A DNA stretch of 64,000 nt from Amyelois transitella (taxonomy: Eukaryota > Arthropoda > Insecta > Lepidoptera > Pyralidae), in NCBI RefSeq assembly GCF_032362555.1, contig NC_083520.1:8866001-8930000 (forward strand). The letters run 5' to 3'. The notes under the pieces were generated by a model. The model saw nothing but the letters and a program-made list of their open reading frames with translations. It did no database searches and was not told the origin of the DNA. This document shows, in pieces, positions 22,599 to 33,544 of the stretch (the stretch's first letter is position 1; each line of letters opens with the position of its first letter). The translations under genes and the position numbers were made by a program.

Positions 22599-25500
22599 TC
22601 ATTGCGCTGTATACTTGAAGTAGGCAGCGTTCATTTGCTCCAAAAAGATGAATGTCAACACGGTGTGTGGTCCCAGACGGGCGTAGTACGGCAGGAAGCC
22701 CTTCCAGAGAGATAGCACGCCCTCTTTGCGAAGCAGGTCTGTAACCACGGTCACCTGACTCTGGCCTTTGGCAGCATTTTGAATTCTATAATTGCGAATT
22801 ATAATTTACTGGTTCATTTTGTCATATGTTTACTGATACTTAGTTTCACATATATCCTACTACTATTATAAAGGCGAAAGTTTGTATGGATGTATGGATG
22901 TTTGTTACTCTTTCACGCAAAAACTACTGAACCGATTACCATGATATTTGGTATGTAGGTAGCTGAAGACCCAGAATAACACATAGGCTACTTTTTATCC
23001 CAGAGTTCCCGCGGGATTGATAGGGTTTCCATGCGGACGAAGTCGCGGGCGACCTCTAGTGTTTATATGTATTTTGCTCACGTTTGGGAATTGTGTTGAT
23101 ATGCCACATCCAATTTAGCTCTAAATTTTTTTAGCTCTTACTTCGAGTAAAACTTTGGATATATGTAATCCCTTACTAATTTATAAATGCGAAAGTCTAT
23201 CTCTCTGTGCATATAGTTAAAACCGGCGTTCTAAAATAGAATACTTTTTTCAAAAATCAACCCCTTATAATAAAATGGGGGGTGAAAGTTATGTGTGTAT
23301 GAAAATCAAAATGCTATCTGTACTAAGCAGGGGCAGGTTGCTAGTAAACTATATTGCGATAAATACCATTAAAATCATTAATTAAAATATTATATTTTTG
23401 AAAACAAAAAGCGATGAACTGCTTTACTCCATACGAATACCAGAGGACAATATACAAACCTACTGATTACGCAGTCAGCCTCCTAGCTGTTAGCATATCA
23501 ATAGTCACAAAGATTCTAAGGTCTCTAAGCAGACGGCATGTGATGAAATTGAGACTCAGCTAGCCCATAGACTAGAAAAAGAATCCCAAGTTTGTAAGAT
23601 ACATACATAAAATCACGCCTCTTTCCCGGAGGGGTAGGCAGAGACTACCTCTTTCCACTTGCCACGATCTCTGCATACTTCCTTATCCGGTCACTCAATT
23701 TCACACCCATCATACTACTTAACGCTCTCATTTCCACTGCATTTATTCTGCTTTCGTGCTTCTTTTGCCATACCCAACTTTCACTCCCATACATTAAGTT
23801 TGTAAAAATTTCCTCGTTTTGGACCAAATAGTATGTAGCAGTATGGTAGACCAGCATGGAACGGCATATCACTACATAGTATAAAACAAAGTCGCTATTT
23901 TAGTCTGTTTGTCTGTATGCTTAAATCTTTAAAATTACGCAACGGATTTTGATGCGGTTTTTTGTAACAGGTAGAGTGATTCAAGAGGAAGGTTTTTATG
24001 TATACTTAATACCATTTATAATTTTGCACCCGTGCGAAGCCGGGGCGGGTCGCTAGTCTATAATAATCCACCTTTACCTGGTCTTGATGATGTCCACAGG
24101 CATAGACGCGATCGTGGTGATGAGACCTGACACCATAGACGCACAGAAATGGAGTCCAATGCCGTCTGGTACTAACGCCAGGAACATCTCACGAGCCTGC
24201 AGTATAATTTATTGCGCGTGACACGACGAAGTTTATTAATAAGAATGATGCAACATATTCAAAAAATTCAATTCAAAATTCAAAATTTTTATTCATTACT
24301 ATAGGATACTATATATCGCTTAATAATTGCCAAAACGTATGGTTTAACAACATTGGTTAACGTCAAATAAATTACTTAAAAACTAAGTTTACTGCCGCTT
24401 CCAAGGCGTCAGTGCAGAAGAAGCGGTAACAAACTGCACCGCAGCATTTTCTTCTTCTTCTTCTTCTTGAATAAAACATACGTTACAGCACAAAAAGAGG
24501 CAGTACAAAGCTATATTTACAGACGGCCTCTGTGGCGCAGCGGTAGTACGCTTGTCTGTGACACCGGAGGTCCCGGGTTCGAATCCCGGCCAGGTCATGA
24601 TGGGAAAAGAACTTTTTCTGATTGGCCTGGGTCTTGGATGTTTATCTATATAAGTACCACTACATAGTATAAAACAAAGTCGCTATTTTAGTCTGTTTGT
24701 CTGTATGCTTAAATCTTTAAAATTACGCAACGGATTTTGATGCGGTTTTTTGTAAAAGGTAGAGTGATTCAAGGGGAAGGTTTTTATGTATAATTTTTTC
24801 CGAGTTTTGCACCCGTGCGAAGCCGGGGCGGGTCGCTAGTTTATTATAAAATATAGTATCGTTGAGCTAGTATCTCGTAACACAAGTCTCGAACTTACTT
24901 CGAGGCTAACTCAAGCTGTGTAATTTTTGTCCAAAAAAAAACTTATCAGGTTGAGATGGCAGTCCCTTCGTGTAGAAACCTAACTCACTCAATTTAGGAT
25001 CCATGGTCAAAAGCATACCCCAGGCTCTTCTCCAGAATGGTGAGGATGCAACTGGGACTAAAGCCGACTAACGAGTGGACTGGTTGACTTATCGCTAAAG
25101 CAATCTCTTCCAGTTAACCTTTTCGATTTCGGGTTAAAATTTGGTATGTAGGTAGCTGAAGACACAAAATAACATATGGGCTACTTTTTCACCCGGAGTA
25201 CCCGCGGGATTGATAGGGTTACCATGCGGACGAAGTCGCGGGCAGCCTCTAGTTTCTTAATAATTTCTTAATAATATATTTATAGTTATATTATAGTGCC
25301 GTGTATACTTAATGGTATATTATAGTGCCGTGTGGTTCCCGGGTGCCGTGTGGTTCCCGGCATTAATACAAAAAAGAATAGGACCACTCCATCTCTTTCC
25401 CATGGATGTCGTAAAAGGCGACTAAGGGATAGGCTTAAAAACTTGGGTTTCTTTTAGGCGATGGGCAAGCAACCTGTCACTATTTGAATCTCAATTCTAT

Positions 25501-28436
25501 CATTAAGCCAAATAGCTTAACGTGGCCATTCAGTCTTTTCAAAACTGTTGGCTCTGTCTACCATGCAAGGGATATAGACGTGACCATATGTATATATTTA
25601 TAACCTGTGAATATGTGCCAAGTTGCGCCGCGTTGACCACCATGGCGCGGGCGACGGTGGGCGTGGCGCCCCGCCATAGTTTAAGTACACCCTCTTCTCT
25701 TATTATTCTGAAGAAAAAAAAGCAATATAGCAACAAGCCACTTTATATACGTTAACAACCCTGTAAGTAACCTGAATGTATATGATTCCTCATGATGTGT
25801 TCGCTTGACTAGATTAGTAAATAACTATTGTTTTAGGCTCATTATAAAAAAGAACATACTTACATACATACATATGATCACGTCTTTATCCCTTGCGGGG
25901 TAGACAGAGCCAACTGTCTTGAAAAGACTGATAGGCCACGTTCAGCTGTTTGGCTTAATGATAGAATTGTGATTCAAGTAGTGACAGGTTGCTAGCCCTA
26001 TGATGTTTTCACTTGAATTTAGTTATTTGAAATTAGTAGGTAAATTTAAACTATTGTTTTAGGCTCATTATAAAAAAGAAGAAGTTATTAATTCTACTTT
26101 TACAACGGTTCAAAGAAAGAACTAAGGTGATTGTTGGTGTAAATCAATCCTTCTAGATCTAAATCCTCTAAAAGAAGCACGTATAGATAGACAGATAGAA
26201 TAGAATACCGTTTATTGTACATACAATTATAACAACAATTTTATCCTAAACTTATGTTTAGCTAATGTACCTACAAAAGTTACTTTAATATACTGTTGTC
26301 GCGACTGAACTCTCGACAGTTGACATACTTTCCTTCCATACGGGCACCATATTTTACAAACCTCAACAAAGCATCGGCCACGTTCTTGTAGTTCCTCCTC
26401 TGTTCCTTGGGCAGTCTCCCGTCAGCCGTCATGCGGATGAGGGCCACCTCCGCCGGGGTGCCCACGAACGCGCCTATAGAACCCGCGGCCACACCCATCA
26501 GAGTTTTTATACCAAAACCGGGCGCTGTCTTGTTTGTTCTGGAATATTCGACAAGCGGTCAAACAGCGGTCATACGAACAGAGGGGTTAGTGCGAGTATT
26601 ACTCGCTACACGTGAATTTGTATGTGATTCAATCGCCGCCATCTAGTGCCGTGTGGTTCCCGGCATCAATACAAAAAAGAATGGGACCACTCCATCTCTT
26701 TTCCGTGGATGTCGTAAAAGGCGACTAAGGGATAGGTTTATAAACTTGGGATTCCTCTTTTAGGCGATGGGCTAGCAACCTGTCACTATTTGAATCTCAA
26801 TTCTCGCTCTTCACAATTCAAATAGTGACAGGTTGCGAGCCCATCGCCTTAAAAAGAATCCCAAGTTTGTCAGCCCATCCCTTAGTCTCCTTTTACGATA
26901 TCCATGGGAAAGAGATGAAGTGGTCCTATTAAAAAGAGATTTTAGAACTTATCCGACTGCGGCAACATCTCTACGCCACAAGTCACAACAGTCAATCACG
27001 TGACGCTATCAGCCAATAACAGCGAAGAGTCTAAATCGCGCAAGCAAAGATTTCAAGGGTTGGAGCATATATACCTACAACCTCCGACACAACATCGTCG
27101 GAGCCGCGATTCCCCAGGCATAACACCTAGCTCTTCAAAGCAACATAAATAATTTATCAAAGTGCTTGATGTAATATTAAATCCATACTCACTCCTTATA
27201 CGTGTCAAAGAGATAGTTAAAAACTCCTAATCGGGTAGTTGTGTAGGTAGCTTGTCTTAGTAGACCGGCAGAGAGACCAGAGTATATTGCGAGGAGTCCC
27301 TCCTTAGCTATGATCTCCTTCCCGACCGTGAAAGAAGACTTGTTACCACCGCCTAGTTGCATTCTTGTTTTTATCAAGTCCAGTGGCTGCACCACACAAG
27401 TTGCTGCCATGCTAGGAACAAAATAATCGAAAATCGCAAATTGGGAACCTCCTCTTTTTCTCCTCCAGTTTTGATGGAGTGCCGGCGAGTCACAAGTGGA
27501 TAATACCAACATACATACATACATATGGTCACGTCCATATCCCATGCGGGGTAGACTGAGCCTAAAAAGAATAGGACTACTACATCTCATCGATGGGCTA
27601 GCAACCTGTCACTATTTGAATCTCAATTCTACCATTAAGCCAAATAGCTGAACGTGGCCATTCAGGCTCTGTCTACCCCGCAAGGGCCATATGTATGTTT
27701 GTATGTAATATTTATACTAAACCTGTCTCGGTGTAAGGGGGCCTTTTCCTTTCGCAAGGCCCTCTGAAGTGAAAACTAAGCTAGCCTAGTCCAAATGTAG
27801 TTTAGGCCTTGCGTAACCACTGAGCATTGGAACCTAATACATATTCGATCCTAGTTGTTTTATTAAAGATGCTTTCGCCTGGACATCATTTTAATTTGAT
27901 TCTCGATAGCAGTCTTTCCCAAAGTGGGCGATAACGCCCCCTTGTGGGCGCTGCAGGTCTCAAGGGGGGCGGTAAGAGACCCGGAAAGAAAATGAGGGCG
28001 TTGTGTAGAGCATTATATACATATATAGGTCACAATAATTAATTAAACTAATTTGAAGTTATTGTGGTTTTTAAATAGGTAAAAAAATGGGGGCGCTAAA
28101 AAAATATTTATTCTCAAAGTGGGCAGTAGACAAAATAAGTTTGGGACTCTCTGCTCTATAGCAAAAGCTTTTGTGGCCGGGCCAGGATGGAACATCTGAC
28201 TTTCTCACGATGTTTTCCCTCACCGTACTTAAATCAATTAGCAATCATTGGTAAAAGTTCGCTAGGATCCTCAGGTTTAAACTTGTGCTATTTTAGGGCG
28301 AGAATGTACCTTAGAAATTTAAACTGCCGACGCTCTATTTTATATAATAAAAACCGAAAACTTACCCAGAAAGTCCTCCAAATGCGAATTTCAGTGCATT
28401 TGGAATATATCTCTCCGCTGGCGGTTGTTTGGCCAT
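22599..28436 (-). CDS. Mitochondrial 2-oxoglutarate/malate carrier, canonical copy (SLC25A11 orthologue-like)
   Basis: The six exons on the minus strand are 28436-28366, 27411-27193, 26538-26362, 25707-25605, 24196-24078 and 22785-22599, giving 291 residues with phases 2,2,2,0,2. The family exchanges 2-oxoglutarate for malate across the inner mitochondrial membrane in the malate-aspartate shuttle. Motifs are QPLDLIKTRMQ, TPAEVALIRMTADGRLP and MPVDIIKTR. Helix 2 has GLLRQATYTTTR, helix 4 has RAMVVNAAQLGTYSQ and helix 6 has YYARLGPHTVLTFIFLEQM. These are nearly the remembered vertebrate sequence, so this copy is probably the conserved one and the others derived paralogues. Introns hold Helitrons, SINEs, LINE ends and a hAT MITE. 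The exon 3 donor is GTTTGT, a weak match to consensus. Confidence 0.93.
22855..23059 (+). mobile_element. Non-autonomous Helitron, type 2
   Basis: The element begins TCCTACTACTATTATAAAGG and ends gacctctag before a T, fitting TC to CTAG insertion between A and T. It includes ctttcacgcaaaaactactg and aagtcgcgggcg. Related copies are at 25137-25252 (5'-truncated) and 39776-39985. It lies in intron 5 of the canonical carrier gene. Confidence 0.75.
23605..23868 (-). mobile_element. Family-2 LINE 3' fragment with internal deletion
   Basis: On the minus strand LMYGSESWVWQKKHESRIN and AVEMRALSSMMGVKLSDRIR match the typical end region of insect LINE reverse transcriptases. The frame then jumps directly to the final untranslated block (gtgattttatgtatg tail). 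The segment seen at 10584-10785 (NADEAKEVCRDR) is missing, so this copy has a deletion of several hundred bases. Its upstream part is cut off by the Helitron at 23869. Confidence 0.75.
23869..24056 (+). mobile_element. Non-autonomous Helitron, type 1
   Basis: The element starts TCACTACATAGTATAAAAC and ends gggcgggtcgctag, with an ACCCG/CGGGT stem just before the end. The host bases are A on the left and T on the right. It is nearly identical to 24657-24839 and 39016-39198. It inserted into the LINE fragment to its left. Confidence 0.8.
24282..24450 (-). mobile_element. LINE family A 3' end fragment
   Basis: The sequence matches 9588-9790 (ggtttaacaacattggttaa, ccgcttccaaggcgtcagtg). It is followed by a short (ttc)n run at 24448-24468. 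It lies in intron 4 of the canonical carrier gene. Confidence 0.65.
24526..24655 (+). repeat. tRNA-derived SINE
   Basis: The head has a good A box (tggcgcagcggtag) and a perfect B box (gggttcgaatcccgg), followed by a unique body with cttttctgattggcctggg and a tatctatataagta end. The acceptor-stem halves do not pair well, so it is a SINE and not a tRNA gene. Related remnants are at 21830-21910, 31488-31540 and 31795-31820. Confidence 0.75.
24657..24839 (+). mobile_element. Non-autonomous Helitron, type 1
   Basis: This is a second copy of the 23869-24056 element, with the same ends and a small change at the start (ccactacatag). It directly follows the tRNA-derived SINE in intron 4 of the canonical carrier gene. 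Confidence 0.78.
25318..25597 (+). repeat. SINE family 1, full-length with duplicated head
   Basis: The head gtgccgtgtggttcccgg occurs twice in a row (25318 and 25342). The normal body and tail follow, ending just upstream of exon 25605-25707, so the tail abuts the splice donor of that minus-strand exon. Confidence 0.85.
25866..26000 (-). repeat. SINE family 1, partial
   Basis: The tail, the ccttgcggggtagacagagcc block, ggccacgttcagctgtttgg and gtgacaggttgctagccc are present; the head half is missing. It lies in intron 3 of the canonical carrier gene. Confidence 0.8.
26645..26936. repeat. Inverted pair of SINE family 1 copies
   Basis: A plus-strand copy (26645-26804) stops at gaatctcaattct. 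A minus-strand copy (about 26817-26936) starts within the same block, so two arms of about 115 bp face each other with a spacer of about 20 nt. It lies in intron 2 of the canonical carrier gene, so the pre-mRNA could fold into a long hairpin. Confidence 0.8.
27508..27705. repeat. Composite of SINE family 1 pieces
   Basis: A minus-strand tail piece (catacatacatatggtcacg to gtagactgagcc) is joined directly to a plus-strand piece (aagaataggactactac to atgtatgtttgtatg) with internal deletions. It lies in intron 1 of the canonical carrier gene. Confidence 0.7.
27910..28153. mobile_element. hAT-type MITE with 8-bp target duplication
   Basis: The left end is CAGTCTTTCCCAAAGTGGGC. The right end, reversed, is CAGAGAGTCCCAAAC. 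Flanking 8-mers are ctcgatag (27902-27909) and ctctatag (28154-28161), which differ by one base. The interior is G-rich (gggggcg blocks) and non-coding. It lies in intron 1 of the canonical carrier gene. Confidence 0.8.
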
Positions 28437-28751
28437 AACTGTATATTCTCAAAACAATGGATAATTAAAAACATAAAATTATTATCACACACTTCAGGAG
28501 ACCAAACAAAATCACCTTATGAAATATAATTCATCGTGACAATAATTCAACAATATTGTGTGTACATTTTTCAATTAATTCTATTTTATTTATTATTGTG
28601 GTCAAGGACTTTGTAAATAATTTTATTTCGCTGTCGTTTTTTCTGATTGACATAATTTTTTTTAACAATCGGGCGGGGCGGGGTCGCCATTTTTTTTTTT
28701 TTAATTTTATAATCTAAGCCCTTTGATGAGGGAAATTTAGGCAAGTCATAC

Positions 28752-29012
28752 ATGCATACATACATGTAATCACGTCTATATACCTTGCGGGGTAGACAGA
28801 GGCAACAGTCTTGAAAAGACTGATAGGCCACGTTCAGCTGTTTGGCTTTAAGATAGAATTGAGATTCAAATAGTGACAAGTTGCAAGCCCATCGCCTACA
28901 AGAAAAATCCCAACTTTATAAGCCTATACCTTAGTCGCCTTTTACGACATCCATGGAAACGAGATGGGGTAGTCCTGTTATTTATTAATTGGTGCCGCAA
29001 ACCTCACGGCAA
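28752..29012 (-). repeat. SINE family 1, full-length
   Basis: The copy runs on the minus strand from a slightly altered head (ttggtgccgcaaacctcacg, reversed) to the (atgt)n tail at 28752, with all blocks present. Confidence 0.85.
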
Positions 29013-30241
29013 GGTAAATCCTAAGCATCAGCAACTCTTTATGACTTAAGTGATAAATTTGATAAATTAAAACCTTTTTAACGAAGCGACAGCAAATTAT
29101 TCATTCACCTTTTTTAAACGTTGATGGAAATGCGCCCTAAATGCGACTTAAGTATTGCGTAGATACGCATAGATACATATGTATATATAGATACCTTTGT
29201 TTTTAAAACAAATTCGTACTTACATAGAATGTATATGGAAAAATAAATAAAAAAAAGTGCTCAAAACATATGAGGCGTCATTTTATTTCAACTTAAACAT
29301 TCTAACACACAGCCCGTAAATTAATTACTTAAGCAATTTACTTTAAAAAATAACTGGGTAATTAAACCACAAACCTAATATACCTTTACCAATGTAGAGT
29401 GCGAACAAAACGCAACTAAGTAATTATTTATTATTTACACTACTATTATTGATATTTCAAATTAATTAAAAATGCAAAAAAAAAATCGAATATTACTTTC
29501 ACTATATTTTTTATTCTGCTGTTAAATCCCTTCGTATCTAATAAAATATTTAAATATATTAAGATCGTAAATGACCGGTGTCTGTACTTAAAAAGCGGAC
29601 GAAGTCGCAGGCAACAGCTGGTCAATAGTTAGTATTCCCTATACCTGCTAATAATAAAAATGTGAAAGTAACACTGTCTGTTTGTTACACTTTTACGCAT
29701 AAACCACTGAATCGATTTTGATGAAATTTGACTATTAGAGTTGACTATTACGAAGAACGTAGATGAAGTCGCGAGCAAAAGCTAGTCTTTTATAATTCTG
29801 TGATAATAGTAAATCTACTTACAATGACTAATTAATGACATATTAATTATTACAACTTAAAATCAAAAATAATATTTAGTTTAAAAACACAATACTTACT
29901 TCAAAATTGGAATTTAATATGGATAACAATTACAATAAATTTAGGTACCTACTCGATATTAAACAATTTCATAAACATATTGGTTTTGGCAAGTTATTTT
30001 TCCGACCTAGAACTTAGTTTACAAGAAAAAAACGTTTTTGTATCTTTCCTTTCTGCAACAAAATTTTATTTTTAAGAATTTTTTTTTCGTATAACTTGTT
30101 TAGGACGATACGGTAGACACAATTAATTTTTCATGAGAAAACTGTTTTCACATTTTTTCCTTCTTTTACAGAATTATATTTGAGGTTATGTTTCTAAATT
30201 TAGCTTAGAAAATACTATATAATTTTCGATAAAATGTATGT
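29013..30241. other. AT-rich intergenic stretch with a decayed Helitron
   Basis: No gene is seen. A Helitron-like relic spans about 29640-29786: ctaataataaaaatgtgaaag at the left, gaagtcgcgagcaaaagctag at the right before T. Another end relic is at 29590-29622 (gcggacgaagtcgcaggcaa). The remainder is A/T-rich sequence without recognisable structure. Confidence 0.5.
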
Positions 30242-31429
30242 TCATCCATAGGCTACTTCCTCCACGATGGTCTCCCAAGAATCCGTGGACTCAGTCTCCC
30301 AGGAGCCGTCATCATCTTCTTGTTCCTCTTCTTCATCGTAATATGCCAGCTGTAGGAAGAATATGGAACAATTATTATGTAGATACGTCGATACGACGTG
30401 ACTATTATGTAGGTATATACATACATACATATAGTCACGTCTATATCATTTGCGGGGAAGACAGAGCCAACAGTCCTGAAAAGACCGACAGGCCACGCTC
30501 AACTGGCTTGGCTTAATGATAGAATTGAGACTCAGACAGTGACAGGTTGCTAGCCCCATCGCCTAAAAGAAGAAACCCAAGTATATATGTAAGTCTATCC
30601 CTTAGTCGCCTTTTAAGACGTTTATTTGTTTAAAACTTTATTGCACAAAACAAAAATGTACAAAAGGCGGACTTAATGCCGTTTGGCATTCTCTACCAGT
30701 CAAGCAGCTGACCAAACAGAAAAACTGAAAAATACATAAATTACGAAAAAAAAATGCATAAATACAATAAAAGATTTTAAAATAATTCATTACAAACAAA
30801 AATACAACACACAATTTTTTTCTCGTTATATTAACATAATACTAGCTCTTGCCCACGGCTCCGCCAGCGTGAACACAACCCATTTCCTTCCTAGTACTTC
30901 CACACTGTATGTATGCAAAATTTTACAGAAATCGGTTCAGTGATATTGACAGGAAAAACAGACTCACTTTTAAATCTATACTAATATTATTAAGCTGAAG
31001 AGTTTGTTTGTTTGAACGCGCTAATCACAGGAAGTACTGGTTCGAATTGAAATTTTTTTTTTTGCGTTGAACAGACCATTTATCGAGGAAGGCTTTAGGC
31101 TATACAAACATAACATCACACTGCAACCAAGAGGAGCAAAGAAATAATGGAATATGTGAAAAAATAACGTGGAAAAATATTCATCCTTAAGAGCTTTAAT
31201 GATGTCCAAAATAACTATTCCACGCGGACAAAGCCGGTTCACAATAATAATATAGATTGTACCAACTTGCCTCATTCTCGTGTAATCTCCGGACCGTGTG
31301 CACTCTAATTTGGAACATCCATGCCCTGCCCAAGATGGCGACCGTACCGCTGAGCAGCAACGGCATGCTGAACCGGCATTTCCATGCCAACCCCATCAGG
31401 AATATGAAGAGACTCTTGCGGCCCGTCAT
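30242..31429 (-). CDS. Small predicted membrane protein with acidic C-terminal tail
   Basis: Two minus-strand coding exons, 31429-31271 and 30349-30242, join in phase 0 to give 88 residues. The first has a hydrophobic segment around residues 7-40 (FIFLMGLAW, PLLLSGTVAILG), probably one or two short membrane passes, and a basic stretch (RVHTVRRLHENE). The second is very acidic (YYDEEEEQEDDDGSWETE) and ends ETIVEEVAYG. The upstream donor appears to be the rare GC type (gag then gcaagt); the acceptor is a normal cctacag. The region before the ATG may be 5' untranslated, with a donor at about 32455 (ggagaag then gtaagt) marking an upstream exon. I do not recognise the family. The joining of the two exons is an inference. 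Confidence 0.5.
30419..30621 (-). repeat. SINE family 1, head-truncated
   Basis: The copy has the tail, ggccacgctcaactggcttgg, gtgacaggttgctagccc and cccttagtcgccttttaaga. It then meets a LINE tail at 30622. It lies in the intron of the small membrane protein gene. Confidence 0.8.
30622..30740 (-). mobile_element. Non-LTR retrotransposon 3' end
   Basis: The sequence cgtttatttgtttaaaactttattgcac and aaaggcggacttaatgccg with ggcattctctaccagtcaa is typical of the reversed 3' end of Jockey-like LINEs in moths, as I remember it. It interrupts the SINE on its left. Confidence 0.55.
30966..31250 (+). mobile_element. Helitron-like element, 3'-decayed
   Basis: The left end tctatactaatattattaag leads into gtttgtttgtttgaacgcg, aagaaataatggaatatgtg and a right end ccacgcggacaaagccggtt. 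The right end resembles the cggacgaagtcgcggg ends of other Helitrons here. It stops about 20 bp from the GC-type donor of the neighbouring minus-strand exon. Confidence 0.55.
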
Positions 31430-31542
31430 GTTCGCGTCATATCTGAAAGAGATGCGTCAGTTTTTAAAAGAATTTAATGTATTCTGTTGCGCAGCGGTAG
31501 GGGCATGATGAGAAACGAACTTTTTCCCAATGGCTTAGATGT

Positions 31543-31798
31543 ACATACATACATACATATAATCACGTCTATGTCCCTTGCGGGGTAGACAAAGCCAACA
31601 GTTCTGAGCGCACTGATAGGCCACGTTCAGCTTTAAGATAAAATTGAGATTCGAATAGTGACAGGTTGCTAGCCCATCGCCTAAAAAAAGAATCTCAAGT
31701 TTGTAAGCCTATCCCTTAGTCGCCTTTTACGACATCCACGGGAAAGAGATGGAGTGGTCCTATTATTTTTTGTATTGGTGCCGGGAACCACACGGCTT
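31543..31798 (-). repeat. SINE family 1, full-length
   Basis: All blocks are present on the minus strand, from the head ggtgccgggaaccacacggc (right) to the (atgt)n tail (left). It is embedded in a tRNA-type SINE: gcgcagcggtag precedes it, and gatgtttatctatataagta follows at 31799. Confidence 0.85.
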
Positions 31799-31827
31799 AG
31801 ATGTTTATCTATATAAGTACATACATA

Positions 31828-31930
31828 CATACCATCACGCCTTTTTCCCATTGGAGTAGGCAGAGATTATGCATTTCCACTTGCTACGATTCTTACCTCT
31901 CCCGCTTCCTCCACACTCATTACCCTTTGA
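31828..31930 (-). mobile_element. Family-2 LINE 3' fragment
   Basis: The block accatcacgcctttttcccat, gtaggcagagattatg and ccacttgctacgattc matches the end of the family-2 LINE copies, with several changes. Confidence 0.6.
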
Positions 31931-31985
31931 GTGGTAACACAAATGCTATACATATAAGTATTTATTATTATTATAAAATATATAT

Positions 31986-32250
31986 GTGTTGTGTGGTTCC
32001 CGGCACAGATGAAAAAAAGAATAGGACCACTCCATCTCTTTCCCATGGATGTCGTAAAAGGCGACTAAGGGATAGGCTTCCAAACTTGGGATTATTCTTT
32101 AGGCGATGGGCTAGCAACCTGTCACTATTTGAATCTCAATTCTATCATTAAGCCAAATAGCTGAACGTGGCCATTCAGTCTTTTCAAGACTGCTACCCCT
32201 ACAGGCTCCGTATACCCCGCAAGGGATATAGACGTGACCATATGTATGTA
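31986..32250 (+). repeat. SINE family 1, full-length
   Basis: The copy runs from gttgtgtggttcccggcaca to gacgtgaccatatgtatgta. It is followed at once by a minus-strand tail and head fragment with the middle deleted (32259-32345), forming another inverted arrangement. Confidence 0.85.
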
Positions 32251-32409
32251 CATAACATACATAAATTATAATTACGTCTGTATCCTTTGCGGGGTAGACA
32301 GAACCAACAATCTTGAATAGATTGGTGCCGGGAACCACACGTCACATGTTATGTTGACGTCATTAATACCTTGTATCCTATTCACTTCAAGGGATTCTGC
32401 TACCAGTAT

Positions 32410-33540
32410 CATGAAAATTAGATGAGTCTCTTTTATTATCAGACTTACCTTCTCCAGGATGCGCGGTCACAATAGGACCTTGGGTCCTTTTTGCATTACT
32501 TTCAGTGTCTTAAAGACTATTGGCTCTGATTACCCCGCAAAGGATATAGACGTGATAATATATGTATGTATGTCTTAGAATCTGCACTGGAATAGAAGCT
32601 ACTACACACACACTATGTTTTACTTCCTTGCCAGAACAACATGGAAGCTTGCTATTCCCTTAGTCTCCTTTTACCGACATCTATGAAACTTTAAACTTCA
32701 GAGATAGAGGGAGAAGGAAGGCCATTGTAAATAACCCCTCAGGTCAAGTCCAGTTCAAAACAAAACAAGATAAATATGAATGTAACTCATATATTCACAA
32801 ACTAATGATAAGGAACAGGGCAAAACAGTGAAAATACAGTTTAATTCAAGCATTTATTGTTTAATATGAATTGCATTCATAGATATGTTAGAAGTATACA
32901 TAGTAAAGGATGTTGTGATCAACACAAAATAACAGCAAAAAATAGAAAAAAAAATTTTTTTATATATTTTAGTCAATAAAGATAACAAAAGTATATGACG
33001 TGGGTTTCAACATATTATTTGAATTTAAAAACCCGTTAGCTATTGAGATCCAAAGTTAATATATTTAACACATAACATTTGATCAGATCACCCTTTTTTG
33101 GAATGTTAAGTTACACTTTATCAAATTTCTTATCGTAAAAATAAGCATTCAGTAATAAGTAGTATAAGTAAAGGTTTCACTATGTAATATTATAACAAAA
33201 AATATTTTCTTAACACCTTCAGTCGCCTTCTAACAAAACCAGAGAGAAAACTAAAAAGTAAAAATAGAGAGCATAGACACATTATTAAATAGGTATATAC
33301 CAACTTGACAAATCTTTATATATAAATTTACTATTACTATTCTACTAGGCCCTTTAATTTAATACTTTCAATTATTGACATCTCAAATGTTTTAATTTTT
33401 TTTTTCTCTAAACCTATTAAGTATCCTGAGTACATAATGTCATTAAATCACAATACATATAGTTATCCCAAATTCACATTTGGCAATGAGAAACGTTGAG
33501 TAAGAAAGCTACAAATTTATAGAAAGGATATTTTAAGTTA
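32410..33540. other. Intergenic, AT-rich, no gene seen
   Basis: The left part holds a SINE family 1 tail fragment (32505-32575) and the possible untranslated exon end at about 32455. The right part (32820-33540) is AT-rich and is probably the 3' untranslated or downstream region of the minus-strand sepiapterin reductase gene. No coding signal was found. Confidence 0.45.
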
Positions 33541-33544
33541 ATAT

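Noticed and set aside
24526-24600. Possible tRNA gene with good A and B boxes
   Set aside because: The acceptor stem does not pair, and the tRNA-like part runs into a SINE body whose fragments recur elsewhere, so it is a tRNA-derived SINE.
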